NCBI GenBank assembly: GCA_020845935.1
Contig: JADLEV010000001.1
Span: forward strand, 1 to 51,194
Direction of reading: 5' to 3'
Origin: Gammaproteobacteria bacterium
Lineage (GTDB): Bacteria; Pseudomonadota; Gammaproteobacteria; Ga0077536
DNA length: 51,194 bases
Within the stretch, counting starts at the first letter, position 1; each line of letters opens with the position of its first letter. The position numbers were made by a program, and so were the translations under genes. The notes beneath the pieces were generated by a model, which saw nothing but the letters and a program-made list of their open reading frames with translations, searched no databases and was not told the DNA's origin. Below are positions 16,406-24,879 of the stretch, in pieces.

Positions 16406-16420
16406 ATTGCATGCAATCTG
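16406..16420. promoter_or_regulatory. Putative GntR operator, copy 2
   Basis: ATTGCATGCAATCTG contains a perfect 12-bp palindrome (ATTGCATGCAAT) and matches copy 1 at 14 of 15 positions in the same orientation. It lies 35 bp after the HdrC-HdrB stop, upstream of the GntR gene. Two spaced copies suggest looping or cooperative binding. Confidence 0.5.
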
Positions 16421-16454
16421 CGGAACCGGGACGGGACGAACCTGGAGTCTGTCC

Positions 16455-17864
16455 CTAGGACTGCAGCAGCTTCTTGCCTGTCAGCAGCGGTCTGGGATCG
16501 ACGATGTTCTTGTCGATCTGGGCGGTGGCGGCGTCCTTGCCGAAGGCCAGCAACGCCAACTGCGTCGAATGCAGGATCGGCACGCCGAAGTCGAGATGCA
16601 GGTCGGCCTGCCGGGCATCGAGATTCATGTGGCACATCGGGCACATCGTGACGATGGCCTCGGCGCCGCAGTCGCGGGCGTTGGCGATGATCTTCTTCGT
16701 CAGATTCAAAGACAGCTCGGTCTGCGTGACGCTGAGCGGACCACCGCAGCAATCGGTCTTGAACGACCAGTCGACGGTGGTCGCGCCGAGCGCCTGCAGC
16801 AGACGATCCATCTGCATCGGATATTCCGGATTCTCCGCGCCGGTCACCTGCGCCGGGCGGGTAATGAGGCAACCGTAGTAGCAGGCAACCTTGAGACCGG
16901 TCAGCGGCTTTTCGACATGCGCCCGGATCGTCTCCGGCGTCACCCGCTCGATCAGCGTATCGACGAAGTGCTGCACACCAACCGTGCCGCGGTACTGGTG
17001 GCCGGTGTCGCGCTCGACCAGCGCCAGCGCGGCGGCGTCGTCACCACCGAAGCGCTCGGCCATCTTCAAGCGCGAGTAGCAGTTGCTGCACGGCGAGGTC
17101 ACCGTGTCGAGACCCAGCCGCTCGATGGTCGCCATCGTTCGCAGCGGCAAGGCACTCGATTCGAGCTTGTCGGTCGCATGCGCGCAGCTCGAGCCGCAGC
17201 AGACCCAGCCCGGCGGCTCGACCAGTTCGAGTCCCAGTGTCGCCGCCGTGGTCCTTACCGTCGCGTCGTAATCGCGCGCGGTCGATTCACCGGCGCAGCC
17301 GGGGAAATAGGCAATCTTGCCGGTCGGGTCGGCAAGCCGGTCGACCTGCTTCGGCGTACGGGCGAACTGCGGGATCCAGCGGAACTTGTTCTTCTTCAGC
17401 ATCCGCATGCCCATGCCCATATCACCGAAAGGGTCGCGCCGAATAACCTTGTAGGCGAGGATGAACAGCAGCTCGGGGATGCGCCCGAACCAGCGCACGA
17501 AGTGCATGAACAGCTTGTTGAACTGCTGCACCTCCGGTACGCGCGCGGGCATCCCGCGGCGTTGCGCCTCGAGGCGCAAGACGTCCATGACGCCAGCGAC
17601 ATCGATGCCCTGCGGACAGCGCGTGGTGCAGGTCTGGCAGTTGGCGCAGAGCCAGATGGCGCGGCTTTCCAGGATCGACGGCTCGTTCAGCTGCACCCCG
17701 CGCATGATCTGGTTCGGCCGCAGATCGAATCGATCCGACAAAGGGCAACCGCTGGTGCACTTGACGCACTGATAGCATTTGAAGACGTTGTGGCCGATGT
17801 CGTCGAGCACTGTCCGGGACAGGGGTTCGGCGCCGGCGGCACCCAGCGAGACCGCGGTGTCCAT
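16455..17864 (-). CDS. HdrC-HdrB fusion, heterodisulfide-reductase-like electron-transfer subunit
   Basis: A 469-residue fusion. The N-terminal HdrC part holds two [4Fe-4S] motifs (Cys30/33/36/40 and Cys73/76/79/83). The HdrB part has two CCG domains: Cys190, Cys222-Cys223, Cys259/Cys262, and Cys332, Cys372-Cys373, Cys408/Cys411. These are the ligand patterns of the two non-cubane [4Fe-4S] clusters that reduce disulfides in methanogen HdrB. In acetogens an HdrABC-MvhD set accompanies MetVF without coenzyme M/B. Here the gene follows metF by one base and ends the MetF-Hdr run. Its natural partner is probably the MetF/MetV reductase or an unknown disulfide or small carrier. Confidence 0.9.
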   Translation of the reverse strand: MDTAVSLGAAGAEPLSRTVLDDIGHNVFKCYQCVKCTSGCPLSDRFDLRPNQIMRGVQLNEPSILESRAIWLCANCQTCTTRCPQGIDVAGVMDVLRLEAQRRGMPARVPEVQQFNKLFMHFVRWFGRIPELLFILAYKVIRRDPFGDMGMGMRMLKKNKFRWIPQFARTPKQVDRLADPTGKIAYFPGCAGESTARDYDATVRTTAATLGLELVEPPGWVCCGSSCAHATDKLESSALPLRTMATIERLGLDTVTSPCSNCYSRLKMAERFGGDDAAALALVERDTGHQYRGTVGVQHFVDTLIERVTPETIRAHVEKPLTGLKVACYYGCLITRPAQVTGAENPEYPMQMDRLLQALGATTVDWSFKTDCCGGPLSVTQTELSLNLTKKIIANARDCGAEAIVTMCPMCHMNLDARQADLHLDFGVPILHSTQLALLAFGKDAATAQIDKNIVDPRPLLTGKKLLQS

Positions 17865-17865
17865 C

Positions 17866-18873
17866 TCAGCTCACCTTCGGCCGCGGCAGCAAACCCGCAC
17901 CTTCGGCGATCGGCTTGACCGCCTCTTCCCACTCGATCGCCATGATGTGCACGCCGGCGACACCCGGAATCTCGCGCAATTCCCTGATCTGCTCGATGCA
18001 GAGCTTGATGCCCTCGGCGCGCCAGGCGGCGGCGCGGGCCTTCTTGTCATCGGCCGGAATATCCTTCACGGCGTTGTCCATGCGCGCGACGATCGCGTCC
18101 GGGACCTTCATGCCGGGCACCTTGTCACGCATGTAGCGCGCTGCGCCGGCGCTCTTCAGTGGGCCAACGCCCGCGAGGATCCGGGTCGTTTCCGGAACAC
18201 CGAGTTCGACCGCGCGCTTCATGAAGGCACGGAAGGTATCCATGTCATAGATGAGCTGGGTCTGAATGAAATCCGCGCCGGCGATCGCCTTCTTCTTCAA
18301 GCGCAACGGCCGGATCGGGATCGGATCGCCGAACGGATTCGCCGCCGCGCCGATGAACAGCCGCGGACCGCCGCCGGAGATCTCCTCGCCGCATTGGAAC
18401 ACGCCCTTGTCGCGCATCTCCTGGAACATCCGGATCAACTGCATCGAATCGAGGTCATGCACGTTCTTCGCGCCGGGATGATTGCCGAACGACTGGTGAT
18501 CGCCGGACAGGCACAGCACGTTCTTCATGCCGAGCGCGGCGGCGCCGAGAATGTCGCTCTGCATTGCCAGCCGGTTCCGATCGCGGCAGGTCATCTGGAT
18601 GATCGGCTCGATACCCGCCTGCTGCACGATGAGGCCAGTCGCGATGCTGCTCATGCGCACGATTGCGGTCTGGTTGTCGGTGATGTTGGCGGCATCGACG
18701 TAGCCTTTCAGCAATTCCGCCTTGTGCCGTACCACCTCGGCATCGCAGCCCTTCGGCGGGCCGATTTCACCGGTCACCACGAACTCGCCCGCGGCGAGCA
18801 GCCGTTCGAGATTGCTGCCCGCTTTCAATGACGCATTGGTTGTCGTGTTCGCCACAGCTGCTGGTTCGCTCAT
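17866..18873 (-). CDS. metF: Methylenetetrahydrofolate reductase, MetF subunit
   Basis: A 335-residue TIM-barrel flavoprotein interconverting 5,10-methylene-THF and 5-methyl-THF. Diagnostic segments are FVVTGEIGPPKGCD near the start, ANITDNQTA, KNVLCLSGDH and GADFIQTQLIYD. It is closer to the MetV-partnered acetogen type (with a GEIGPPKG start) than to E. coli MetF. It sits between metV (5 nt gap) and the HdrC-HdrB gene (1 nt gap), so it is probably part of a MetF-MetV-Hdr-MvhD complex like that of Moorella thermoacetica. In this operon it links the corrinoid methyltransferases to the folate pool. Confidence 0.92.
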   Translation of the reverse strand: MSEPAAVANTTTNASLKAGSNLERLLAAGEFVVTGEIGPPKGCDAEVVRHKAELLKGYVDAANITDNQTAIVRMSSIATGLIVQQAGIEPIIQMTCRDRNRLAMQSDILGAAALGMKNVLCLSGDHQSFGNHPGAKNVHDLDSMQLIRMFQEMRDKGVFQCGEEISGGGPRLFIGAAANPFGDPIPIRPLRLKKKAIAGADFIQTQLIYDMDTFRAFMKRAVELGVPETTRILAGVGPLKSAGAARYMRDKVPGMKVPDAIVARMDNAVKDIPADDKKARAAAWRAEGIKLCIEQIRELREIPGVAGVHIMAIEWEEAVKPIAEGAGLLPRPKVS

Positions 18874-18878
18874 GTTGA

Positions 18879-19571
18879 TTACGCGCCGGATTCGAGTTTG
18901 GGTTTACGCAGATCGTCGCGGACGATCCGCCGCACGCCGCCATCGCGGCTGGTGGACCAATCCTTCGGCGGCCGCACTTCGAGCAATTCATCCTGCCGGT
19001 GCAGCTTGTCCATCTTTTCCCAGATGAGGTGCCAGGCGCACGGCATCGTCGCATCGACTTCGCAGCGACCACCGGCATCGGTGCCGCCACACGGGCCGTT
19101 CTGCAACTGCTTCGGGCAGCGGCTGATCGGGCAGATGCCGCCGGTGTAATCGAGCAGGCACGCCCCGCAGCCCTGGCAGCGCTCCAGCCAGACGCCCTGC
19201 TCGGTCGGTCCGCCCATGAATTTGGTGTTGAGCGCCGGCAGCACGGTCGCGCCGTCGTAATGCTCGGCGATGGTCTGCACGCCGACGCCGCAACCGAGCG
19301 ACAGCACGGCGTCGTAGTCGGCCAGCTTGTCCTTCAGCGCTTCAATGTATTCCGCTTCGCACTGCCGCTGCACGGTCAATTCATCGACTTCGACCGGCGA
19401 CCCGTCGAGTTGGCCCGCCATTCTGAGCGCGCTCGCCAACACGCCGACCTCGCGCTTGCCACCGGCGAAGCACACCGCGACGCAGGTGCCGCAACCGACC
19501 GCGAGCACCTTGCGCTTGCCGCGCAGGAGGCTCCGGATTTCATCGAGCGATTTTTGTTCCGCAACTATCAT
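18879..19571 (-). CDS. metV: MetV-like iron-sulfur/zinc subunit of methylenetetrahydrofolate reductase
   Basis: A 230-residue cysteine-rich protein of the methylene-THF reductase C-terminal (MetV) family. Cys27, Cys30, Cys34, Cys71 and Cys94 form an N-terminal metal or Fe-S site. Cys132/135/138 and Cys147, followed by Cys152, Cys161, Cys170 and Cys178 (segments CQGCGACLLDYTGG and CPKQLQNGPCGG), form the typical MetV cluster-binding region. MetV passes electrons to or from the FAD of MetF. It lies between mvhD and metF in a single minus-strand run. Confidence 0.88.
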   Translation of the reverse strand: MIVAEQKSLDEIRSLLRGKRKVLAVGCGTCVAVCFAGGKREVGVLASALRMAGQLDGSPVEVDELTVQRQCEAEYIEALKDKLADYDAVLSLGCGVGVQTIAEHYDGATVLPALNTKFMGGPTEQGVWLERCQGCGACLLDYTGGICPISRCPKQLQNGPCGGTDAGGRCEVDATMPCAWHLIWEKMDKLHRQDELLEVRPPKDWSTSRDGGVRRIVRDDLRKPKLESGA

Positions 19572-19599
19572 CGTGCTTACCTCGAATTACGCGGCCGGG

Positions 19600-20046
19600 T
19601 TACGCGGCGTTCGCCGCATCACCCGCTGCCGCCTTGCGCAGCCCGGTCGGGCCGAGCGCCTGGATATCCCGGGCGAATTCGTTCGCGAGTTCGGCGAACT
19701 TCGCGCCCATGCCGGCGGAAATGTTGATCATCCGCACCCGCTCCGGCGCCAGGCCGATCTGCTTGAGCAGATCGGCGATGCGATTGACGCGCTGCTTTGC
19801 GTACAGATTGCCGACCTGGTAGTGGCAGCGCCCCTCCAGGCAGCCGGCGACCAGCACGCCGTCGGCGCCATCCTCGAACGCCCGCAGCAGGTGGCCAAGA
19901 TCGGTCCGTCCGGTGCAGGGCAACGCAATGATCTTCATGAACGGCGGATATTGCAGGCGCGAGCTGCCGGCCAGATCCGCCGCGGCATAGGCGCAGTGCA
20001 TGCAGCAGAACGCGACGATGTTCGGTTCGTAGGAAGTTTCACTCAT
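19600..20046 (-). CDS. mvhD: MvhD-like [2Fe-2S] electron adaptor protein
   Basis: A 148-residue protein of the MvhD/FrhD family, which connects an electron donor (hydrogenase, formate dehydrogenase or another module) to HdrA. The [2Fe-2S] ligands are in FCCMHCAY (Cys14/15, Cys18), LPCTGR (Cys44) and CLEGRCHYQVGN (Cys69, Cys74), all matching the family. ATG 20046 is used instead of the TTG at 20061 because it has GGTGATGAG before it and starts like relatives (MSETSYEPNIVAF). No hydrogenase or formate dehydrogenase gene is adjacent, so the donor is most likely the GltD-like module of the neighbouring HdrA fusion. Confidence 0.9.
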   Translation of the reverse strand: MSETSYEPNIVAFCCMHCAYAAADLAGSSRLQYPPFMKIIALPCTGRTDLGHLLRAFEDGADGVLVAGCLEGRCHYQVGNLYAKQRVNRIADLLKQIGLAPERVRMINISAGMGAKFAELANEFARDIQALGPTGLRKAAAGDAANAA

Positions 20047-20061
20047 CAGCTCATCACCCAA

Positions 20062-23000
20062 TCAGGCGTGCACATGCGCCGGCTCGGCCGGCGTCGGCTC
20101 GAACAGCGCGTCGATGTTGGCGCGCAGCTGCGCGTTGGTCGAATGCAGCATCTCGATTGCGCCCTGCGGACAGGAAGCGGCGCAGACGCCGCAGCCCTGG
20201 CACAGCGCGGCACGGATCGTCGCCGCACCGGGAATCGCACCGACACCCGGCAGATCCGGATCGATCGACGGCGCTCCGTAAGCACAACTGCGCACGCAGG
20301 TGAGACAGCCGACGCAGAGCGTCGGATCAACCACCGCGACCTTGCCGCCAGTCGTGATCGTGTCCTTCGACAGCAGGCTCGCGGCACGCGCCGCGGCCGC
20401 GTGCGCCTGCACGATCGATTCTTCGAGCAGCTTCGGATAATGCGCGATGCCGGCCATGAACACGCCTTCGGACGAGAAATCCACCGGCCGCAGCTTGACG
20501 TGCGCTTCGAGGAAGAAGCCGTTCGAGTCGAGCTGGATCTTCAGGCGATCGCTCAATTGTTGTGCCGCTTGCGATGGCACGATCGGTGAGCTGAGCAACA
20601 GCGCTTCCGGGTTCAGCGTGATGGCGCGGCCGAGGATCGATTCCCAGACCTTGACCCGGACCACCGCACCTTCCCGCTCGACCGACACCTCGGGCTTGTG
20701 CGCATCGTCGTACTGGATGAACAGTACGCCCGCCTCGCGCGCCGCGGTATACAGCCGCTCCTTGAACCCGTAGGTGCGGATGTCCTTGTACAGCACGGTG
20801 ACCTGTGCCTGCGGGTTCAACTGCTTCAACACCAGCGCCTGTTTCAGCGCCGTCGAGCAGCAGATGCGGGCGCAATACTTGTCGGCCGGGCCGACGCACA
20901 AAATGATCGCCAGCGAATCCGGCAATCGTTCACCCGCTTCGGCCTTGCCCTGCGCGTGCCTGGCAAGCAGTTGTTCGAACTCGAGACCGGTATGGATGTT
21001 GCTCGAGGTGCCGTAGCCGTATTCGTCGCCCTTGTACTCGCTGCCGCCGGTCGCGAGGATCGCGACGCCGTGTTCGATCTGGATGCGTTCGCTTTCCGCC
21101 TGCCGCGTTCCCGCCGGTTGCAGGGTGGACGTGAAGTTGCCCATGAAGCCCTTGGTCGACGCGAGTTCGGTGCGCAGATGCACGGCGATGCGCGGATGGT
21201 GCTCGACCGCGGCGACCAGCTTGTCGAGGTAGGCGGCCGGCGCGACGAAGGCGGCCTCGCCATGCGCTGGCAGACCGGCCCCCGCGCCCCACGGTTCGAG
21301 ACCGAAATGGACCTGCCGCAGATTGCCGCCGAGCCGATCGCTTTGCTCCACCAACACCACCGGGAAGCCCTGATCGGCCAGCGCCAGCGCCGAGGTCATG
21401 CCCGCCGCGCCGCCGCCGATGATCAGCGCGCTCTTGGTCATCGGCATCTGCTCGGTGGTCAGCGGTTGCAGGTTGCGGCTGCGCGCGGTGGACATCCGCA
21501 CCAGATCCTTGGCCTTCGCGGTCGCCTTGTCCTTCTCCTTGGCGTGGACCCACGAGCAATGGTTGCGGATGTTCGCCATGTCGAACAGATAGGGATTCAT
21601 GCCGACCGTCTTCAGGCTGTTCTCAAACAGCCGGCTGTGGGTCAGCGGCGAACAACTGGCGATGATCAGGCGATTGGCGCCGACTTCCTTCACGCGGCGC
21701 GAGATGTGCTGGATGCTGTCGGCGGAGCAGGCGTAAATCGTCTGCTCCGTATGCACGACGTTCGGCAGCGTCGCCGCGTACTCGCGCACCGATTTGACGT
21801 CGACCACCGACGCGATGTTCTTGCCGCAATGGCAGACGAACACCGCGATCTTCGGATCCTCGCCGCTGACGTCCTTCGCTTCCGGGTACGACGCCTTCTT
21901 GGTTTGCGTGTCACGCACCTGGGTCAGGAAGGAGCCGACTACCGCCGCGGCACCGCTCGCCTCGACGATGGTATCGGCGATGTCCCGCGGTTCGCGGAAT
22001 GGGCCGATGGCGTAAATGCCTTCACGGCTGGTGGCGAGCGGTTGGTACTGGCGCGTGCGGCAGAAGCCGTTGTGATCGAGTTCGACGCCGAAGCTCTGCG
22101 CCTGCGCGCGCACTTCCGGCGCGATCTCCATGCCGACCGACAGCACCACCAGATCGAACTCTTCCGCCTTCAGCTCCGGCGTCGTGCCGGCGCCCTCATC
22201 GGCGCCGCCCGGCAATGCCGCGCGTTCGAAATAGCGGATCAGCAGATTGCCATTCGCCGGGTTTTCCTTGATCGACGAAATGCGGCAGCGGGTGTACGCG
22301 ATGCCTTCGCGCTCGCGAACGCGCTGGTAATAGCTCTCGTAATTCTTGCTGAACGCGCGCATGTCCATCATGAAGATGCGGATCTGCGCGGTCGGATCCT
22401 GCTCCAGCGTCATGAACGCTTCCTTCGCGGCGTACATGCAGCACACCGCGGAGCAATAGTCATGCGATTGATCGCGCGAGCCAACGCATTGCAGAAACGC
22501 GATCTTCTTCGGCCGCTCCTTGTCGGATGGGCGCTGCAACTTGCCAGCGGTCGGTCCGGACGCGCTCAGCAGACGCTCGTACTGGATCGACGTCATCACG
22601 TTCTTGTAGCGACCGAGACCGAACTCCTGGGACTGCTCGGCCTGATAGGTGCGGAAGCCCGGCGCCATCACGACCGCGCCGACATTGATCTGGCGCTCCT
22701 TGCCTCGCATGTTCAGATCGATGCACTTGACGCCGCATTCCCAGACGCAGCTGTTGCACTCGGAACAAACGCCGCAGGAAAGACAGCGATAGGCCTCGGC
22801 CATGGCCTGTTCGCGGGTATAGGCCTGTTGCACTTCGGAGAAATTGCCAAGGCGGCCCTGCACCGGCAGGCCGGGCTCCGGCACGCGCGGCGCGCGCCGG
22901 ATCACGCCACGGCGCAGCTTGTCGTCGAGTTCGGCCTGCGGGATGGTCGCGACGCGCGGGTCGCGTGGTGGCTCCACCGCCATCTCCTCGCCGCGCAGGT

Positions 23001-24756
23001 AACGGCCAATCGCGTCGGCACAGCGATGGCCGCTCGCGACCGCGTCGATCACGAACGCAGTGCCGGTGACGGCGTCGCCGGCGGCGAAGACGCCTGGGCG
23101 TTCGGTCGCGTAGGTCTTCTTGTCGACATCGACCTCGCGGCTCTTGGTCAGGCGGATGCCGGCATGATCCGGGATGAACGCCAAGCCCGCCTTCTGCCCG
23201 ACCGAGAAGACGATGACGTCGGCCGGCAGTACGTGTTGGGAATTTTCCTTGATAACCGCGACGCGGCGACCTTCGGCGTTCTTTTCGAAGCGTTCGACAT
23301 CCTGCACTTCGAGGCCGGCGACCCGGCCGTTGCCGTCATCAACGACGCGCAGGAAATCGAGGCCGATGTGCATCGCGATGCCTTCCTCGCGCGCCGCGGC
23401 GACCTCGTGCGGGTTGGCCGGCATCTTGCCGCTGCTGCCGCGCACCGCCATCGTCACGCTGGTCGCGCCGAAGCGCACCGAAGTCCGGGCAACGTCGATG
23501 GCGACATCGCCGCCGCCGATGACGACCACGCGCTTGCCGGCGACGAGTTGCGCTGGATGCTCCTTGCCGGCCGCGCGCATCGCGACGGCGTCATGCTCCC
23601 AGAGCCGCGCATCGCGCAGGAAATCGGTATTGATCAGTACGCCATCGAGCTGGTTGCCCGGCAGATCCATGCGGATCCCTTCGTGCGCCCCGACCGCGAT
23701 CAGCACCGAATCGAAACCCTCGGCGAACAGATCGTCGAGCTGCTTCACCGGCGTGTTCAGCCGCAGTTCGACACCGAGATCGAGAATGTCCTGGATCTCG
23801 CGCTCGATCACCGTCGCCGGCAACCGGTACTCCGGCACGCCGACCCGCAGCATGCCGCCCGCGACCGGCAACGCCTCGAACACGGTGACGCCATACCCTT
23901 GCAGACACAGATCCTGCGCCGCGGTCAGACCGCAGGGGCCCGAGCCGACGATGGCGACGCGCTGCTTGAACTTGCGCTCGGCCGGCGCCGGCGCGACGCG
24001 CGGCTGGGCATGGATGGTGTCGGTGACATAGCGCTTCAGCGCGCGGATGCTGACCGGTTCGTCGACCTTGCCGCGGGTACAGGCGTCCTCACAGCGGGCA
24101 TTGCAGATGCGGCCACAGATCGCGGGGAACGGGTTGTCCTCCTTGATCGAGCGATAGGCGTCCTCGACACGGCCGGCGGCGATCAGCGCGATGTACCCCT
24201 GCGCGCGCTGCCCGGCCGGGCAGGCATCACGACACGGCGCGACGCCGCGCTTCTCGATCGCGAACGCATCCGGCGTCGCCTGCGGATACAGTTTGTGTGC
24301 CGCACGCGCCTTGCCGAGACCCATGTCGAACGGATTCGAATACGGGATCGGGCAGACTTCGGCACACTTGCTGCACCCGTTGCAGGTATCGACGTCGATG
24401 AAGCGCGGCTTGGTGGCGATGGTCGCGGTGAAGTTGCCGGCTTCGCCTTCGAGTGTGGTGATCTCGCTGTCGGTGATGAGCTCGACATTCATGTGCCGGC
24501 TGACCTCGACCAGGCGCGGCGAGATCGTGCACATGGCGCAGTCGTTGGTCGGGAAGGTCTTGTCGAGCTGGGCCATGTGGCCGCCGATCGCCGACTTTTT
24601 TTCGACCAGATAGACCTTGAACCCGGCGTCCGCCAGGTCCAGGGATGCTTGCATGCCGGCGATGCCGCCGCCGACGACCAGCACCGACCCCACCGGGTCA
24701 TGGGCCTGGTCAATAGACGAACGTTCCCCGCACGGGAAAGCAGTGCAATCCATCAT
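20062..24756 (-). CDS. hdrA: HdrA-GltD-HdrA fusion flavoprotein with several Fe-S motifs
   Basis: A very large (1564 aa) soluble electron-transfer protein. Residues 1-160 are the start of an HdrA (FAD motif GGGIAGMQ at 29-36; NDCAMCTISPRLVEV; [4Fe-4S] CNGCSKCAEVC at 125-135). Residues about 170-640 are a GltD/NfnB-like insert with FAD motif GSGPCGLTAA (271-280), NAD(P)-binding GGGDVAIDVARTS (414-426) and its own N-terminal cysteines. HdrA resumes at about 655-960 (SCGVCSECNSC, LQCVGSRD). A second HdrA begins at IAVFVCHCGKNI (970-981), with FAD motif GGGAAGM (1114-1120) and two ferredoxin motifs (Cys1481/1484/1487/1491 and Cys1519/1522/1525/1529). Inferred role: flavin-based electron transfer, possibly bifurcation or confurcation, between NAD(P)H, MvhD/MetVF and another carrier. 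The second HdrA lacks the CAMC-type cysteines. First gene of its run, with GAAGGGG before ATGATG. Confidence 0.92.
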   Translation of the reverse strand: MMDCTAFPCGERSSIDQAHDPVGSVLVVGGGIAGMQASLDLADAGFKVYLVEKKSAIGGHMAQLDKTFPTNDCAMCTISPRLVEVSRHMNVELITDSEITTLEGEAGNFTATIATKPRFIDVDTCNGCSKCAEVCPIPYSNPFDMGLGKARAAHKLYPQATPDAFAIEKRGVAPCRDACPAGQRAQGYIALIAAGRVEDAYRSIKEDNPFPAICGRICNARCEDACTRGKVDEPVSIRALKRYVTDTIHAQPRVAPAPAERKFKQRVAIVGSGPCGLTAAQDLCLQGYGVTVFEALPVAGGMLRVGVPEYRLPATVIEREIQDILDLGVELRLNTPVKQLDDLFAEGFDSVLIAVGAHEGIRMDLPGNQLDGVLINTDFLRDARLWEHDAVAMRAAGKEHPAQLVAGKRVVVIGGGDVAIDVARTSVRFGATSVTMAVRGSSGKMPANPHEVAAAREEGIAMHIGLDFLRVVDDGNGRVAGLEVQDVERFEKNAEGRRVAVIKENSQHVLPADVIVFSVGQKAGLAFIPDHAGIRLTKSREVDVDKKTYATERPGVFAAGDAVTGTAFVIDAVASGHRCADAIGRYLRGEEMAVEPPRDPRVATIPQAELDDKLRRGVIRRAPRVPEPGLPVQGRLGNFSEVQQAYTREQAMAEAYRCLSCGVCSECNSCVWECGVKCIDLNMRGKERQINVGAVVMAPGFRTYQAEQSQEFGLGRYKNVMTSIQYERLLSASGPTAGKLQRPSDKERPKKIAFLQCVGSRDQSHDYCSAVCCMYAAKEAFMTLEQDPTAQIRIFMMDMRAFSKNYESYYQRVREREGIAYTRCRISSIKENPANGNLLIRYFERAALPGGADEGAGTTPELKAEEFDLVVLSVGMEIAPEVRAQAQSFGVELDHNGFCRTRQYQPLATSREGIYAIGPFREPRDIADTIVEASGAAAVVGSFLTQVRDTQTKKASYPEAKDVSGEDPKIAVFVCHCGKNIASVVDVKSVREYAATLPNVVHTEQTIYACSADSIQHISRRVKEVGANRLIIASCSPLTHSRLFENSLKTVGMNPYLFDMANIRNHCSWVHAKEKDKATAKAKDLVRMSTARSRNLQPLTTEQMPMTKSALIIGGGAAGMTSALALADQGFPVVLVEQSDRLGGNLRQVHFGLEPWGAGAGLPAHGEAAFVAPAAYLDKLVAAVEHHPRIAVHLRTELASTKGFMGNFTSTLQPAGTRQAESERIQIEHGVAILATGGSEYKGDEYGYGTSSNIHTGLEFEQLLARHAQGKAEAGERLPDSLAIILCVGPADKYCARICCSTALKQALVLKQLNPQAQVTVLYKDIRTYGFKERLYTAAREAGVLFIQYDDAHKPEVSVEREGAVVRVKVWESILGRAITLNPEALLLSSPIVPSQAAQQLSDRLKIQLDSNGFFLEAHVKLRPVDFSSEGVFMAGIAHYPKLLEESIVQAHAAAARAASLLSKDTITTGGKVAVVDPTLCVGCLTCVRSCAYGAPSIDPDLPGVGAIPGAATIRAALCQGCGVCAASCPQGAIEMLHSTNAQLRANIDALFEPTPAEPAHVHA

Positions 24757-24823
24757 CGCCCCTTCGCTTGAAGCTCTATGCCGCCTTTAGACTGCGTATT
24801 ATTCGAACCGGTATCGTGGGCTT

Positions 24824-24839
24824 GGTGACTGGAATCAGG
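24824..24839. promoter_or_regulatory. Weak CRP-like site upstream of the Hdr-MetF run
   Basis: GGTGA-N6-TCAGG matches the CRP consensus TGTGA-N6-TCACA at 7 of 10 positions. It lies 68 bp upstream of the hdrA start, with an AATAAT -10-like hexamer (minus strand) nearer the gene and no good -35. The crp gene is immediately upstream. Weak evidence by sequence alone. Confidence 0.25.
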
Positions 24840-24879
24840 AACGGGGCAAATCTGGAGAAGGGTTCCGGCGCGGTTAACC

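Noticed and set aside
16455-24756. Reading the Hdr genes as a methanogen CoM/CoB heterodisulfide reductase or as a sulfur-oxidising sHdr system
   Set aside because: No coenzyme M genes, no lipoate-binding LbpA or second HdrC/HdrB pair typical of sHdr, and direct linkage to MetF, MetV and MvhD instead.
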